DNA of 64,000 nucleotides from assembly GCA_022376925.1 (NCBI GenBank), contig JAIOJX010000002.1, forward strand, positions 135,976,831-136,040,830, given 5' to 3'. A program made the translations under genes and the position numbers. Below the pieces are notes generated by a model. It was not told the DNA's origin. It saw only the letters and a program-made list of their open reading frames with translations, and made no database searches. This document shows, one piece after another, positions 1 to 10,576 of the stretch (the first letter of the stretch is position 1; every line of letters begins with the position of its first letter). Source of the DNA: Tragulus kanchil (lineage: Eukaryota > Chordata > Mammalia > Artiodactyla > Tragulidae).

Positions 1-248
1 CCCTCCTTCCCTGGTGAAAAGGCAGCGCAGATTCTGTAGTTGGAAGCACGTGGGAGCCAGAGTCAGAAACCCGGGACCCCAGTCAGGCCTCGGCCTCTTG
101 GAGTTGTATGAGCTCCTCTGGGAGCCTCGTCCTAATACATAAATGATTACCGCCAGGAGGTGAGAAACGAGCCAGGTGGTTCGGTACAGCGCTTCGTACA
201 CCAATTAAAGCTGACGAATCGTACTATCAAATCTTTTAAAGATTTGGG

Positions 249-468
249 TCCTGCTGGCTTGGAGGTAAAGAATTCACCTGCAATGCAGGAAACCACCTGC
301 AATGCAGATGACATGGGTTCGATTCCTGGAGTAGGAAGATTCCCCTGGAAAAGAAAAATTGCAACCTACTCCAGTATTCTTGCCTGGAAAATCCCACGGG
401 TAGAGGAGCCTGGCGGGCTACAGTCCATGAGGTCACAAGAGAGGGACACAACTTAACGACTAAACCAC
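249..468 (+). mobile_element. Bov-tA SINE
   Basis: Sense-strand element with the tRNA-Glu-like head (GGTTCGATTCCTGG) and the BovB-derived body (CCAGTATTCTTGCCTGG, GAGGAGCCTGG). The head contains a short direct repeat, CACCTGCAATGCAG, at about 275 and 295. Confidence 0.85.
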
Positions 469-1327
469 TTCCATAAAGGAAAGAAGGAGCTCATCAACAA
501 ATCTGAGGAACTGAGAATGTAGTAACACCAGGGCAAGGTACAGGAGCAAAAAAACAGTCATAATAACCATAGGGATCCTGAACTTCCAGGTGCTTCCAGA
601 CAAGCAACTGCCAGCTGGTGACCCACAGGCCAAATCTGGCCACTGGTACATTTTTCTTACCCCCCACAGTATCACGGTGATTGTCTCATTTTCATTAAAT
701 GCCACCTAAACTGTCCTTAAAATCCAGATTTCAGGCTTTTCTGGAAAGCTGCAATATGCCCTTTTTGGTTGAGACCATGGCGTGGAGAGGCACGTGCCCA
801 GTTCTTACTTGGCCTCAGCTACTCACTTATTTTACTAGCCTGGCAGCTCTAGGCATTTGAGTCTGTAACCTTGGCTTATCTAAAAAGCATCTGAACCTCC
901 AGGGAGTACTTCAGTCAAGGCAGAACCCCACACCCAAGAGACACTCCCTCCCAGAGCCCTCCCTTGGTCATAAGTCCCTGGGGTAGACCTTCAGAGTCCT
1001 TTCCTCCTGGACACGACTCCATGACTAACCTTTCCTCAAGCTCCTCAGCCTGAGCACACCTTCCTCCAGGTAGGGCCCTGTGTCCACTAGATCATCTGCA
1101 TCAAGGATTTTCAAGCAACAAAACGCCTTTCCTCTTGCTGCTGCTCTGCTGGGCTCAGCCATATCCTCCTATTTGCGACCCTATGCTTGCCAGGCTCCTC
1201 TGCCCATGGGATTAGACTGCAAAAGACCTGACTGGATGTTTCTTATTTCCTGACCAGTACCTTGGTTTCCCTTGAGGAGCCAGGGCTCCCCTACTCTTAG
1301 TCCCTGTGGTTATGATGAGATTAACTC

Positions 1328-1567
1328 CATGGCTCAGATGATAAAGAATCTGCCTGGAAAGAAAGAAAACAGAAAAAAAAAAGAATCTGCCTGGAATGCA
1401 GGAGCCTTGGGTTCCATCCCTGGGTTGGGAAGATCCCCCAGAGAAGGAAATAGCAACTCACTTCAGTATTCTTGCCTGGAGAATCCCCACGGACAGAGGA
1501 GCCTGGTGGGCTGCAGCCCAAGGGGTCACAAAGAGCCAGACACGACTGAGCCACTAAGCATGGCACA
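1328..1567 (+). mobile_element. Bov-tA SINE with internal duplication
   Basis: Typical Bov-tA body and 3' end. The head contains AAAGAATCTGCCTGGA twice (1343-1358 and 1380-1395) separated by an A-rich spacer. Confidence 0.85.
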
Positions 1568-3607
1568 GCTCCACACCCTTTCCTAGGGAGAAGCAGGGGA
1601 CCTTGTCAGAAGTGCTCAGTGTCAATCTTGAGCCTTTGGGGACAGTGACTGAGAAAAAAACCTTCTCAGTTCCTCTAGGACTAGAAATAAGGATGATGGA
1701 AGATGGGGGTGGGGGTCCTCCTGTGGATGCAGCTTGTCTGAGAGTGGAACCCCTGAATCCATCCCAGCCTGCAGCCAGACTCCTTTTGGTCACACCCAAG
1801 TCGATCAATTCCCATCTGCCCTTACGGCAGTTCGACATGGGTTTTCACGCAACCAAGAGAGACCTCATTAATACAAAAGAAATTTGAAAGGAGGGCTTGA
1901 AGATGGAAATCGAGCCAAAAGGCTTTCCTCAAGTTTTCTTCTGTTTTTGGTTACCTCCCCACGTCCAATAAGAACTGGCATCTGCCGTCCACTGTGAGCA
2001 CTTACCACAGGGCTTGCAATAATTTCCTTGCTTGCCTATCTCTTCCCCAAATCTACTGAGCTCCTTCAGGGCAGAAAGAGGGAGACAGAAAACATGGAGG
2101 CAGAAACAGAATCCTATTCACTTTTGACTCTAATACCTGGCACACAGTTTGGGCCAAACAAGTGTGCGTTGAATGGATGAATCAACAAAAGGCAGGGTGA
2201 CAAAGGGCCCATCCTCCTTCTCTCCTCTGGGACATCCACGTCAGGGGACCACCTCATGAGCCTTGCCTGCGTGGTATACAAACCACCTTCTGAAACCGAC
2301 TCATCCACCCATTATAAACAAATTGCATCAGGAGCACTCACTCCTTCCGGCTATTACTAATTCTCCCACACGCCCGTCCCATGGAATCTCACCGTGGTTA
2401 CTCCCAAGGTCCTCATTCTGCAAAGAGAATACTCTGTCTCAAGACACCAGCTAGAACTACGAACTGACAGTCCCCACTGTGGGCAAGCCATCCACACATA
2501 CGACTTCATTCGTGAGTGAGTGTCTGTCTTTTCGCCTTGGTTTTCACCTCAAGACACCCAGAAGCCTGATTCTGATGCCCACCAACTATCCGCTTCTACC
2601 CAGTAACAATTCCAGGCTCTCTCCTGCCCCTTTCTGTCCTCCCTAGCCTTCTACAATTACCTGAGTGGGGGTAGGGGGAGAGACAAATATACCTAGGAAA
2701 TCCATGGCAGTAAAGCAACAGGTTCCCCAATTAAAAACAATTTTGACTTTAGGTGCATTATGGCCACACCCTTAATACCACTGTTTAATGGCTGCAGTGA
2801 GCAATAAAGATTTTCAAACAGAGTCAAAGGTCAGAGACAGAATTACAGTCCTAAGGTGAGTCACACACGTATCCAACCCAGTCCTGGTTTTCCCATCCAC
2901 CTGGGCAATCTAGTAAGAACTGGATTTACATTCGTTTAACAGTATTTACTGAGCACCTACCATGTGACAGGAACCACAGCAGATCCTGGGAATCAAAGAA
3001 GGAAGGTCAAACCTTCTTAAACGTTTAGGGTAATAAAGAATGTTGGCAAGGGAAGAAGCCATCACACTATGGAAAAGCAGGTGCTGCTTGGGATTAGGGA
3101 AGTGCCAAGGAGGGACATCCAAAAACTCGGTCTCAAGGAAGGTCTTTCAGAGGCGGAGAGACCTTTCCAAGGAGACCTGAGGAATCGGGGAGGTGGGTGA
3201 GGCAAAAGAGGCTTCTTTCAGATAGTTCTAAGCAGAGGTGGATACTGAAAGTATAGCCGCCACTGAAAACTGAAAGTAGGCAAGTACGGCTGGAATTTAA
3301 AAATGTACAGAGAGAAGCTGCAACAGAGGAAGTAGGGGCCAAAGATACCCTGAACAGTTTCCCTGAGCTAGCTTTGTAGCTTTTAAAGTCTCAGAACTTT
3401 GTCAAAAAAAAAAAAAAAAACAATCACTTGCCTGATATAATGTACAAACGGGCCAAAATAACTCTCTGACAAATGCATCTTGACACTTGCTAGAATACTG
3501 ATTCCCCCACACGTTACAGAGAACAGGAAGAGGAGTAGCCAATTCACAGAATTATCGTGTCATTCATTCCCAGACTCTTGATCGACACAGCGGCCGTCAC
3601 CAGTACT

Positions 3608-3820
3608 CTGTCCTGGTGGCTCAGGCATAAAGAGTTCACCTGCAGTGCAGGAGACGTGGGTTCAAATCCTGGGTCAGGAAGATTCCCTGGAGGAGCGCAC
3701 GGCGACCCTCCCGTATCTTTGCCAGGAGAAGAATCCCCATGGACAGAGGAGCCTGGCAGGCTACAGTTCACGGTGTCACTAGAGTTCAACACGACTTAGT
3801 GACTAAACCACGACCACCAT
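3608..3820 (+). mobile_element. Bov-tA SINE
   Basis: Sense-strand Bov-tA inside copy 1 of D1, with the CCTGGTGGCTCAG head and GAGGAGCCTGGCAGGC body. Its twin is at 4690-4903. Confidence 0.85.
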
Positions 3821-4689
3821 ACTTTGTCTACCTAAAACTGGGCATCTAGGCCTTGGCCTGACAGAATCAGGAAGCATCCTAGGAGCAATAAAGATTTTCA
3901 AACAGAGTCAAAGGTCAGAGACAGAATTACAGTCCTAAGGTGAGTCACACGTATCCAACCCAGTCCTGGTCTCCCCATCCACCTGGGCAATCTAGTAAGA
4001 ACTGGATTTACATTCGTTTAACAGTATTTACTGAGCACCTACCATGTGACAGGAACCACAGCAGATCCTGGGAATCAAAGAAGGAAGGTCAAACCTTCTT
4101 AAACGTTTAGGGTAATAAAGAATGTTGGCAAGGGAAGAAGCCATCACACTATGGAAAAGCAGGTGCTGCTTGGGATTAGGGAAGTGCCAAGGAGGGACAC
4201 CCAAAAAACTCGGTCTCAAGGAAGGTCTTTCAGAGGCGGAGAGACCTTTCCAAGGAGACCTGAGGAATCGGGGAGGTGGGTGAGGCAAAAGAGGCTTCTT
4301 TCAGATAGTTCTAAGCAGAGGTGGATACTGAAAGTATAGCCGCCACTGAAAACTGAAAGTAGGCAAGTACGGCTGGAATTTAAAAATGTACAGAGAGAAG
4401 CTGCAACAGAGGAAGTAGGGGCCAAAGATACCCTGAACAGTTTCCCTGAGCTAGCTTTGTAGCTTTTAAAGTCTCAGAACTTTGTCAAAAAAAAAAAAAA
4501 AACAATCACTTGCCTGATATAATGTACAAACGGGCCAAAATAACTCTCTGACAAATGCATCTTGACACTTGCTAGAATACTGATTCCCCCACACGTTACA
4601 GAGAACAGGAAGAGGAGTAGCCAATTCACAGAATTATCGTGTCATTCATTCCCAGACTCTTGATCGACACAGCGGCCGTCACCAGTACT

Positions 4690-4903
4690 CTGTCCTGGTG
4701 GCTCAGGCATAAAGAGTTCACCTGCAGTGCAGGAGACGTGGGTTCAAATCCTGGGTCAGGAAGATTCCCCTGGAGGAGCGCACGGCGACCCCCTCCCGTA
4801 TCTTTGCCAGGAGAAGAATCCCCATGGACAGAGGAGCCTGGCAGGCTACAGTTCACGGTGTCACTAGAGTTCAACACGACTTAGTGACTAAACCACGACC
4901 ACC
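4690..4903 (+). mobile_element. Bov-tA SINE (duplicate copy)
   Basis: Same element as at 3608-3820 in copy 2 of D1. It reads TTCCCCTGG where copy 1 reads TTCCCTGG. Confidence 0.85.
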
Positions 4904-4996
4904 ATACTTTGTCTACCTAAAACTGGGCGCATCTAGGCCTTGGCCTAGACAGGAATTAACTCTGGAAAAAGCACAAAGGCACACCAAGCTAACAGG

Positions 4997-5290
4997 GTTG
5001 GTTCAGCTGCTCAGTCGTGTCCGACTCTGCGATTCCGTGGACTGAGACACGCCAGGCTTCCCTGTCCTGCACCATCTCCCGGAGCTTGCTCGATCGAACT
5101 CATGCTGGTTGACTCAGTGATGCCATCCAACCAGCTCGCTCTCTGTCGCCCCCTTTTCCTTTTGCTTGCCTTCTATTTTCCCCAACATCAGGGTCTTCTC
5201 CTCATGTTGGAGGTGCGAATGGCAAACCAGTATTCTTTCCTTGAGAACCCCATGATCAGTAGAAAAAGGCAAAAAAAAAAAAAAAATGAC
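4997..5290 (-). mobile_element. BovB LINE 3'-end related fragment
   Basis: Minus-strand match to the BovB LINE 3' end (CTCAGTCGTGTCCGACTCTG, then the region ending GATGCCATCCAACCAGC at 5123). A separate plus-strand BovB-like piece (TTGAGAACCCCATGA) follows at about 5223-5275, ending in a poly(A) run. It looks like an inverted or composite 5'-truncated insertion. Confidence 0.6.
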
Positions 5291-5984
5291 ACTGCAAGCT
5301 AACAGGGTGGGGTACCAAAAAAACCTGAACAACAAAACTAAGCAAAAAGTTGAGGGAAACGAAACAGTAAGGAGCACATTTAGAAAACTCAAGAGGAAGT
5401 AAAAGTGTTTTCATACACACTCAAAAAAAAGAAGTGGCCCACGTGCTCTGGCCAAACCAAACTCCCCCTTTGACTCAACTACTGAAAAAAGCAGCAAACG
5501 CAGTGAAAAATTCCCGCATGCATTCTCTCTTCCCAGAATAAGCAGCAAAAATCGGTACCAGACAGCTAGCCTGCCCTGGGAGACCTTGAAAGATCTGCCC
5601 CAGGTCACACAACACAGGACGATCACCTTAGGAAGCTCTCAAAACCACAAACCAAGTCCTGTTCCAACAGCCTGATCCTCTGATCGCTTCTATTTCAGAA
5701 TCAATGCTGGTGAAGCCATCAAGGAAGCCCAAAGAAACAGGGAACAGGATCTGCTTCCAAACCCAAAGTGAGAAAGCCTTTAAAATAATAATCATACTTA
5801 TTTTTAAACCGGTGCTAGGCGTTTCCAAAATCCTTTTTCTTTTTTTTTTTTTTCCAGCTTTTTAAAATGTCAAGCCGCCCAGTTCACATTCGCCTCTGGT
5901 CTAGAGACGGCACCACCTCTGAATTCCCTCAAAGGGCGATCTGAGACTCCCAAGGCAGATAGATCCGCAGGGCTTTACGAGCCT

Positions 5985-6835
5985 GCCCTCTGGACGGCCC
6001 ACCAAGCACTTGCAAGAGAGGCTTGGCGGCAGGGGGCCACCCGGAAAGGCGGAGACTCCCGCGCCCAAGCCCCGCAGCCCTAGGCACGCCACTTCTCGGA
6101 GCTTCAGCCCAGGCGGCGGCTCGATCCCGGGGCAAGGAAGGGCAGGGGGCCGGTCCCGTCCCCGGAGGGCGATGCTCCCGCGGGGCCCTGGGGACCCCGA
6201 GGGGTGGCAGCGGGAGGCGCGGCCCGCCCGGCCGGTCTCCCGGGGCCAGGCGGCGGCCCAGAGCCGGCCGCCAGGCCGCGGCGTGGCGCAGCCCCCGAGC
6301 GCGGGCCCCGCCGGCCTCGGGCGGGTCGGCGGCCGGGCCCGGAGCTGCCGGGCGCGCGCAAGGCGCCGGCCCGCCCCCCGGCCGCGACCCCCAGCGCACC
6401 TCCCCCCCGGCCCGGCGCGACCCCGACGGCCCGGCGCGGCGCACTCGCCTGCCCACGGTCTGGTTGGCCAGCTGCTTCATGCGGTTGAACTGCTTCTTCA
6501 TGGCGGCGGCGGCGGCGGCCCGCGGGGCTCGGGCCGGGCAGGACGGGGGACGGCCTGGCGGCTCCTACATAGCTTCCCGGCCGAGGCGCGGCGGCGGCGG
6601 CGGCGGCGGCTCCCCAGGCCCGCGGCCCCGCCCTCGCCGCGTCACTTCCAGCGGCGCCGCCCGCCGGGCCGACCGGGGCGGGGCGGGCGGGGAGCGCCAG
6701 GCCTCGGCGGCACGCGGCCAGGCCTCCGCAGCCCGCCCGGGGGTGGCCGGCTGCCCCCGGCCGCAGGAGGGTCCGCGGTGCATCCGAGCCTCGGCGTACG
6801 TGTGCTTCCGCTCAGCGATCGCCCGCTCGAGTGAT
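5985..6835 (-). promoter_or_regulatory. ARHGAP17: CpG island and promoter region of ARHGAP17
   Basis: This stretch is extremely GC- and CpG-rich compared with the AT-rich flanks, and it surrounds the ARHGAP17 start codon. On the minus strand it contains two GCC triplet runs: six units directly 5' of the ATG (6502-6519) and seven units at 6590-6610. Several GGGCGG-type Sp1 boxes lie around 6670-6700. No TATA box is evident. The transcription start is probably between about 6520 and 6800, but the exact site cannot be read from sequence. Long open frames on both strands here (up to 274 codons) are a by-product of few stop codons in GC-rich DNA and are not annotated as genes. Confidence 0.7.
6449..6501 (-). 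CDS. ARHGAP17: ARHGAP17 exon 1, coding part (partial gene)
   Basis: On the minus strand an ATG at 6501 opens a peptide beginning MKKQFNRMKQLANQTVG. I recognise this as the N-terminus of ARHGAP17 (RICH1/nadrin), a BAR-domain RhoGAP acting on Cdc42 and Rac at the plasma membrane and epithelial junctions. The close paralogue ARHGAP44 has Arg in place of Lys at residue 9 as I remember it, so the Lys seen here favours ARHGAP17. Similarity stops after GTG GGC AG at 6449, where the family continues with an Arg codon split between exons. The intron would start GCGAGT, a GC donor in an otherwise good CAG|GCGAGT context. The ATG is preceded directly by six GCC repeats, giving a favourable initiation context. 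The remaining exons would lie left of the window. A second copy of this exon sits at 7550-7602. Confidence 0.85.
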
Positions 6836-7057
6836 ACTAATATTTAACTCCCTTGCAAAGCAGACACAAAGAGGGTGGACGGTGCCACCCCGAGAACCGC
6901 CAAAACTCGTGCTCGGGACTAGACACCGGGCAGGGCTCGCTGTGGGAGGAGGACCCAGGTGGGACGGGAAAGGGCTTCAGAACGACGGAAATGTTCAAAC
7001 TCTTTATGGGCCGTGCTTATGCGCAGGTGTAAACATTGGTTAAAAATGCACCGACTT

Positions 7058-7295
7058 GGGCTTCCCTGGTGGTCCCGTGGATGAAGGGTTCACCGCCTTG
7101 CAGTGCAAGGGACACCGGTTCGCTCCCTGGCCTGGGAAGATCCCACATGCCGTGGAATGGGTGGACCGGTGTGTCCAATTACTGGCCAGCCCTCTGGAGT
7201 CCGTGCGCCTGGAGCCGGTGCTCTGCGGGGAGAGGCCGCTGCGAAGGGAGGCACACACAGGCAAAAGAATAAAGATGGATGAAAGATAAACGATG
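7058..7295 (+). mobile_element. tRNA-Glu-type SINE, TGTCCAATTACC variant (short tail)
   Basis: The head GGGCTTCCCTGGTGGTCC with B-box-like GGTTCGCTCCCTGG is followed by the variant-specific middle TGTCCAATTACTGG and the end AATAAAGATGGATGAAAGAT. It lacks the C-rich tail of other copies. This variant is distinct from Bov-tA and from the long CHR type with repeated CCACAACTACTG blocks. The twin is at 8162-8399. Confidence 0.8.
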
Positions 7296-7329
7296 ACTTA
7301 GAGGCAAAAAAAAAGAGAGAGAAAAAAAT

Positions 7330-7463
7330 GCACCTACTTTATCTTCACTTCTGTGTGGGGGTCATCTTAATGAGGTGGATGAACTTAGGACCTATTATTA
7401 TACAAAGTGAAGTAAGTCAGAAAGAGAAGGTTAGAGTATAGTAACACATATATATGGAATCTA
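7330..7463 (+). mobile_element. L1 3'-end fragment, truncated by duplication junction
   Basis: The sequence runs through CAAAGTGAAGTAAGTCAGA and ACACATATATATGGAATCTA, typical of the cetartiodactyl L1 end of ORF2/3' UTR. It is cut off at 7463 where copy 2 of D2 begins. Confidence 0.7.
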
Positions 7464-7945
7464 AGGCGCCGGCCCGCCCCGGCCGCGACCCCCAGCGCAC
7501 CTCCCCCCCGGCCCGGCGCGACCCCGACGGCCCGGCGCGGCGCACTCGCCTGCCCACGGTCTGGTTGGCCAGCTGCTTCATGCGGTTGAACTGCTTCTTC
7601 ATGGCGGCGGCGGCGGCGGCCCGCGGGGCTCGGGCCGGGCAGGACGGGGGACGGCCTGGCGGCTCCTACATAGCTTCCCGGCCGAGGCGCGGCGGCGGCG
7701 GCGGCGGCGGCGGCTCCCCAGGCCCGCGGCCCCGCCCTCGCCGCGTCACTTCCAGCGGCGCCGCCCGCCGGGCCGACCGGGGCGGGGCGGGCGGGGAGCG
7801 CCAGGCCTCGGCGGCACGCGGCCAGGCCTCCGCAGCCCGCCCGGGGGTGGCCGGCTGCCCCCGGCCGCAGGAGGGTCCGCGGTGCATCCGAGCCTCGGCG
7901 TACGTGTGCTTCCGCTCAGCGATCGCCCGCTCGAGTGATACTAAT
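7464..7945 (-). promoter_or_regulatory. duplicate copy of ARHGAP17 CpG island
   Basis: This repeats 6361-6840 almost base for base. Differences include a shorter C run near 7480 and eight rather than seven GGC units (7691-7714 against 6590-6610). It is part of the 1,103-bp tandem duplication and probably an assembly artefact. Confidence 0.65.
7550..7602 (-). pseudogene. ARHGAP17: second copy of ARHGAP17 exon 1, inside tandem duplication
   Basis: This is the same start peptide and the same GC donor as at 6449-6501, carried in the second copy of a tandem repeat of about 1.1 kb. Shortly downstream on the minus strand (near 7463) the sequence runs into L1 3' sequence instead of more ARHGAP17 intron. 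If real, it would be an extra promoter and first exon upstream of the normal one. I think it is a false duplication of the assembly. It is entered as a pseudogene so that it is not counted as a second gene. Confidence 0.6.
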
Positions 7946-8161
7946 ATTTAACTCCCTTGCAAAGCAGACACAAAGAGGGTGGACGGTGCCACCCCGAGAA
8001 CCGCCAAAACTCGTGCTCGGGACTAGACACCGGGCAGGGCTCGCTGTGGGAGGAGGACCCAGGTGGGACGGGAAAGGGCTTCAGAACGACGGAAATGTTC
8101 AAACTCTTTATGGGCCGTGCTTATGCGCAGGTGTAAACATTGGTTAAAAATGCACCGACTT

Positions 8162-8399
8162 GGGCTTCCCTGGTGGTCCCGTGGATGAAGGGTTCACCGC
8201 CTTGCAGTGCAAGGGACACCGGTTCGCTCCCTGGCCTGGGAAGATCCCACATGCCGTGGAATGGGTGGACCGGTGTGTCCAATTACTGGCCAGCCCTCTG
8301 GAGTCCGTGCGCCTGGAGCCGGTGCTCTGCGGGGAGAGGCCGCTGCGAAGGGAGGCACACACAGGCAAAAGAATAAAGATGGATGAAAGATAAACGATG
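8162..8399 (+). mobile_element. tRNA-Glu-type SINE variant (duplicate copy)
   Basis: Same element as at 7058-7295, in copy 2 of D2. It is flanked by AAAAATGCACC at 8146-8156 and 8432-8442, consistent with a target-site duplication. Confidence 0.8.
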
Positions 8400-8433
8400 A
8401 CTTAGAGGCAAAAAAAAAGAGAGAGAGAGAAAA

Positions 8434-8912
8434 AAATGCACCTACTTTATCTTCACTTCTGTGTGGGGGTCATCTTAATGAGGTGGATGAACTTAGGACC
8501 TATTATTATACAAAGTGAAGTAAGTCAGAAAGAGAAGGTTAGAGTATAGTAACACATATATATGGAATCTAAAAGATGGCACAGATAAATGTATTTGCAG
8601 AGCAGAAATGCAGAAACAAACATAGAGAACGGACTTATGGATATTGGGGAGAAGACTAGGCAAGAGGTATGGAAAGAGTAAACATGGAAACTTACATTGC
8701 CATATATGAAATAGACAACCAATGTGAATATGCTGCGAGACTAAGGGAACTTAAAGAGGGCCTCTGTCACAACCTGGAGGGGTGGGATGGGAGGGAGATG
8801 GGAGGGAAGTTTGAGTGGGTGGGGACAAGTGTATACCTATGATTGATTCAGGTTTATGTATAGCAGTAAACAACAAAACTCTGTAAAAGTAAAATAAAAA
8901 TAAAGTAATACA
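8434..8912 (+). mobile_element. 5'-truncated L1 3' end with A-rich tail
   Basis: Contiguous L1 3' sequence: the GTGAAGTAAGTCAGA block, the GGGTGGGATGGGAGG block, GTATACCTATGATTGATTC and an A-rich end. The flanks AAAAATGCACC at 8432-8442 and 8913-8923 form a target-site duplication. Confidence 0.8.
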
Positions 8913-8951
8913 AAAAATGCACCAACTAGTACTCTTTAAGATGGATGTGTG

Positions 8952-9307
8952 GGCTTCCCTGGTGGTCCAGTGGGTAAGGACACCGCCTTGCAGTGCACGG
9001 GGCGCCGGTTCGATCCCTGGCCTGGGAAGATCCCACCTGTCGCAGAGCGGCTGGACCAATGTGTCCAATTACCGAGCCAGAGCTCTGGAGCGCATGCGCC
9101 CAGAGCTGGTGCTCTGCAATGACAGGGGCCACTGCGATGGGAGGCCCACAGGAGCCAAAGAACAAAGATGGATGAAAATAGATAAATGAAAGACCAATAG
9201 AAGTGGCCCACCCACTCCCCTCCCTCCCTAACCCGCTCCCCCCCAAAAAAAATCCTGATTGCTATAACTAATCCCAAAACAATCAAATAAACAAAAATTA
9301 AAAAAAA
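8952..9307 (+). mobile_element. tRNA-Glu-type SINE variant, full length with C-rich tail
   Basis: Head GGCTTCCCTGGTGGTCCAG, B-box-like GGTTCGATCCCTGG, variant middle TGTCCAATTACCGAGC, conserved ACAAAGATGGATGAAAAT, then a CCCACTCCCCTCCCTCCCT tail and an A-rich end. The target-site duplication AAGATGGATGTGTG is at 8938-8951 and 9308-9321. Confidence 0.85.
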
Positions 9308-9487
9308 AAGATGGATGTGTGTCCCTATGTACACGGTACCTCGATTTTTAAAAAATATTTATTTATATATACAATATTTATATTTTAATTAAAGAAATGA
9401 TATTCTTTTATATTTCTTGATTTTTTCACTTAATAAGGTATACTTAATAATTTTCCATAAGTGTGTATTTTTTAGTAAAAAAATTAC

Positions 9488-9600
9488 AGTGTGTGAGCTC
9501 AGTTGCATCTGACTGTTTTCAACCCCATGGACTTTAGCCTGCCATGGAATTTCCCAGGCAAAAGCACTGGAGTGGGCTGCCGTTTCCTTCCCCAGGTCGA
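9488..9600 (-). mobile_element. Bov-tA SINE, truncated
   Basis: Minus-strand Bov-tA 3' half (GTGAGCTCAGTTGCATCTGA, then TTTCCCAGGCAAAAGCACTG). The twin in copy 2 of D3 is at 10577-10689. Confidence 0.75.
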
Positions 9601-9796
9601 TTTTTTATTAACAACAACAACAATAAAAATAGTCGCTTGAAACAAGCTGCAGGATTGTGGGTGCTATGCGATGCCATTTAGCAAAATAAGTCAAAGGCCA
9701 TTACATATATTTTATTCCTATTTGCATACTATTAGTGTAGTCCTACTTCTCTTTTACTGATTAAAATCCACCTTGAATATCATTCCATATCATTTT

Positions 9797-9999
9797 GAAA
9801 TAGACAACCAATGTGAATATGCTGCGAGACTAAGGGAACTTAAAGAGGGCCTCTGTCACAACCTGGAGGGGTGGGATGGGAGGGAGATGGGAGGGAAGTT
9901 TGAGTGGGTGGGGACAAGTGTATACCTATGATTGATTCAGGTTTATGTATAGCAGTAAACAACAAAACTCTGTAAAAGTAAAATAAAAATAAAGTAATA
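9797..9999 (+). mobile_element. L1 3'-end fragment (duplicate copy)
   Basis: Repeat of the last 200 bases of the L1 at 8434-8912, at the start of copy 2 of D3. Confidence 0.75.
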
Positions 10000-10040
10000 C
10001 AAAAAATGCACCAACTAGTACTCTTTAAGATGGATGTGTG

Positions 10041-10396
10041 GGCTTCCCTGGTGGTCCAGTGGGTAAGGACACCGCCTTGCAGTGCACGGGGCGCCGGTTC
10101 GATCCCTGGCCTGGGAAGATCCCACCTGTCGCAGAGCGGCTGGACCAATGTGTCCAATTACCGAGCCAGAGCTCTGGAGCGCATGCGCCCAGAGCTGGTG
10201 CTCTGCAATGACAGGGGCCACTGCGATGGGAGGCCCACAGGAGCCAAAGAACAAAGATGGATGAAAATAGATAAATGAAAGACCAATAGAAGTGGCCCAC
10301 CCACTCCCCTCCCTCCCTAACCCACCCCCCCCCAAAAAAAATCCTGATTGCTATAACTAATCCCAAAACAATCAAATAAACAAAAATTAAAAAAAA
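10041..10396 (+). mobile_element. tRNA-Glu-type SINE variant (duplicate copy)
   Basis: Same element as 8952-9307, in copy 2 of D3, with the same flanking AAGATGGATGTGTG repeats. Confidence 0.85.
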
Positions 10397-10576
10397 AAGA
10401 TGGATGTGTGTCCCTATGTACACGGTACCTCGATTTTTAAAAAATATTTATTTATATATACAATATTTATATTTTAATTAAAGAAATGATATTCTTTTAT
10501 ATTTCTTGATTTTTTCACTTAATAAGGTATACTTAATAATTTTCCATAAGTGTGTATTTTTTAGTAAAAAAATTAC

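Larger units (their letters stand above)
2799..4945 (+). repeat. tandem duplication D1, unit 1,084 bp
   Basis: Copy 1 is 2799-3882 and copy 2 starts at 3883 with GAGCAATAAAG, repeating 2799 onward. Copies are nearly identical; differences include CACACACG/CACACG and one A in a poly(A) run. The end of copy 1 (about 3850-3882) is a garbled version of 4925-4945. Confidence 0.93.
1..6448 (-). other. ARHGAP17 intron 1 (inferred)
   Basis: By position this is downstream of ARHGAP17 exon 1 on the minus strand and should be the 5' part of its first intron. I see no further ARHGAP17 exon. It holds Bov-tA SINEs near 249, 1328, 3608 and 4690, a BovB-related segment near 5000, one tandem duplication (2799-4945) and otherwise unrecognised sequence, notably 1-248, 470-1320, 1570-2798 and 5300-5980. 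The stretches near 2115-2180 and 2935-3000 resemble the ends of old MIR/L2 elements. Confidence 0.6.
6361..8572 (+). repeat. tandem duplication D2, unit 1,103 bp (includes ARHGAP17 exon 1)
   Basis: Copy 1 is 6361-7463 and copy 2 starts at 7464 with AGGCGCCGGC. Differences are mainly homopolymer and GGC/GA repeat lengths. It carries most of the CpG island, exon 1, a SINE and the start of an L1 3' end. Confidence 0.93.

Noticed and set aside
5585..5700. Possible MIR remnant (CCCCAGGTCACACAACACAG)
   Set aside because: Only one short block resembles MIR, so it is not listed as a feature.
6010..6847. Two overlapping 274-codon open frames on the plus strand and a 190-codon frame on the minus strand
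   Set aside because: They lie in a CpG island where stop codons are rare, are low-complexity (Pro/Arg/Gly/Ala) and match no protein I know. Only the 17 codons after 6501 on the minus strand are recognisable.
8936..10423. Repeated ORFs of 60-156 codons sharing segments such as PGKIPRAAERL or FYWSFIYLFSS across the window
   Set aside because: These are translations of the two strands of the tRNA-Glu-type SINE and recur wherever it is inserted.
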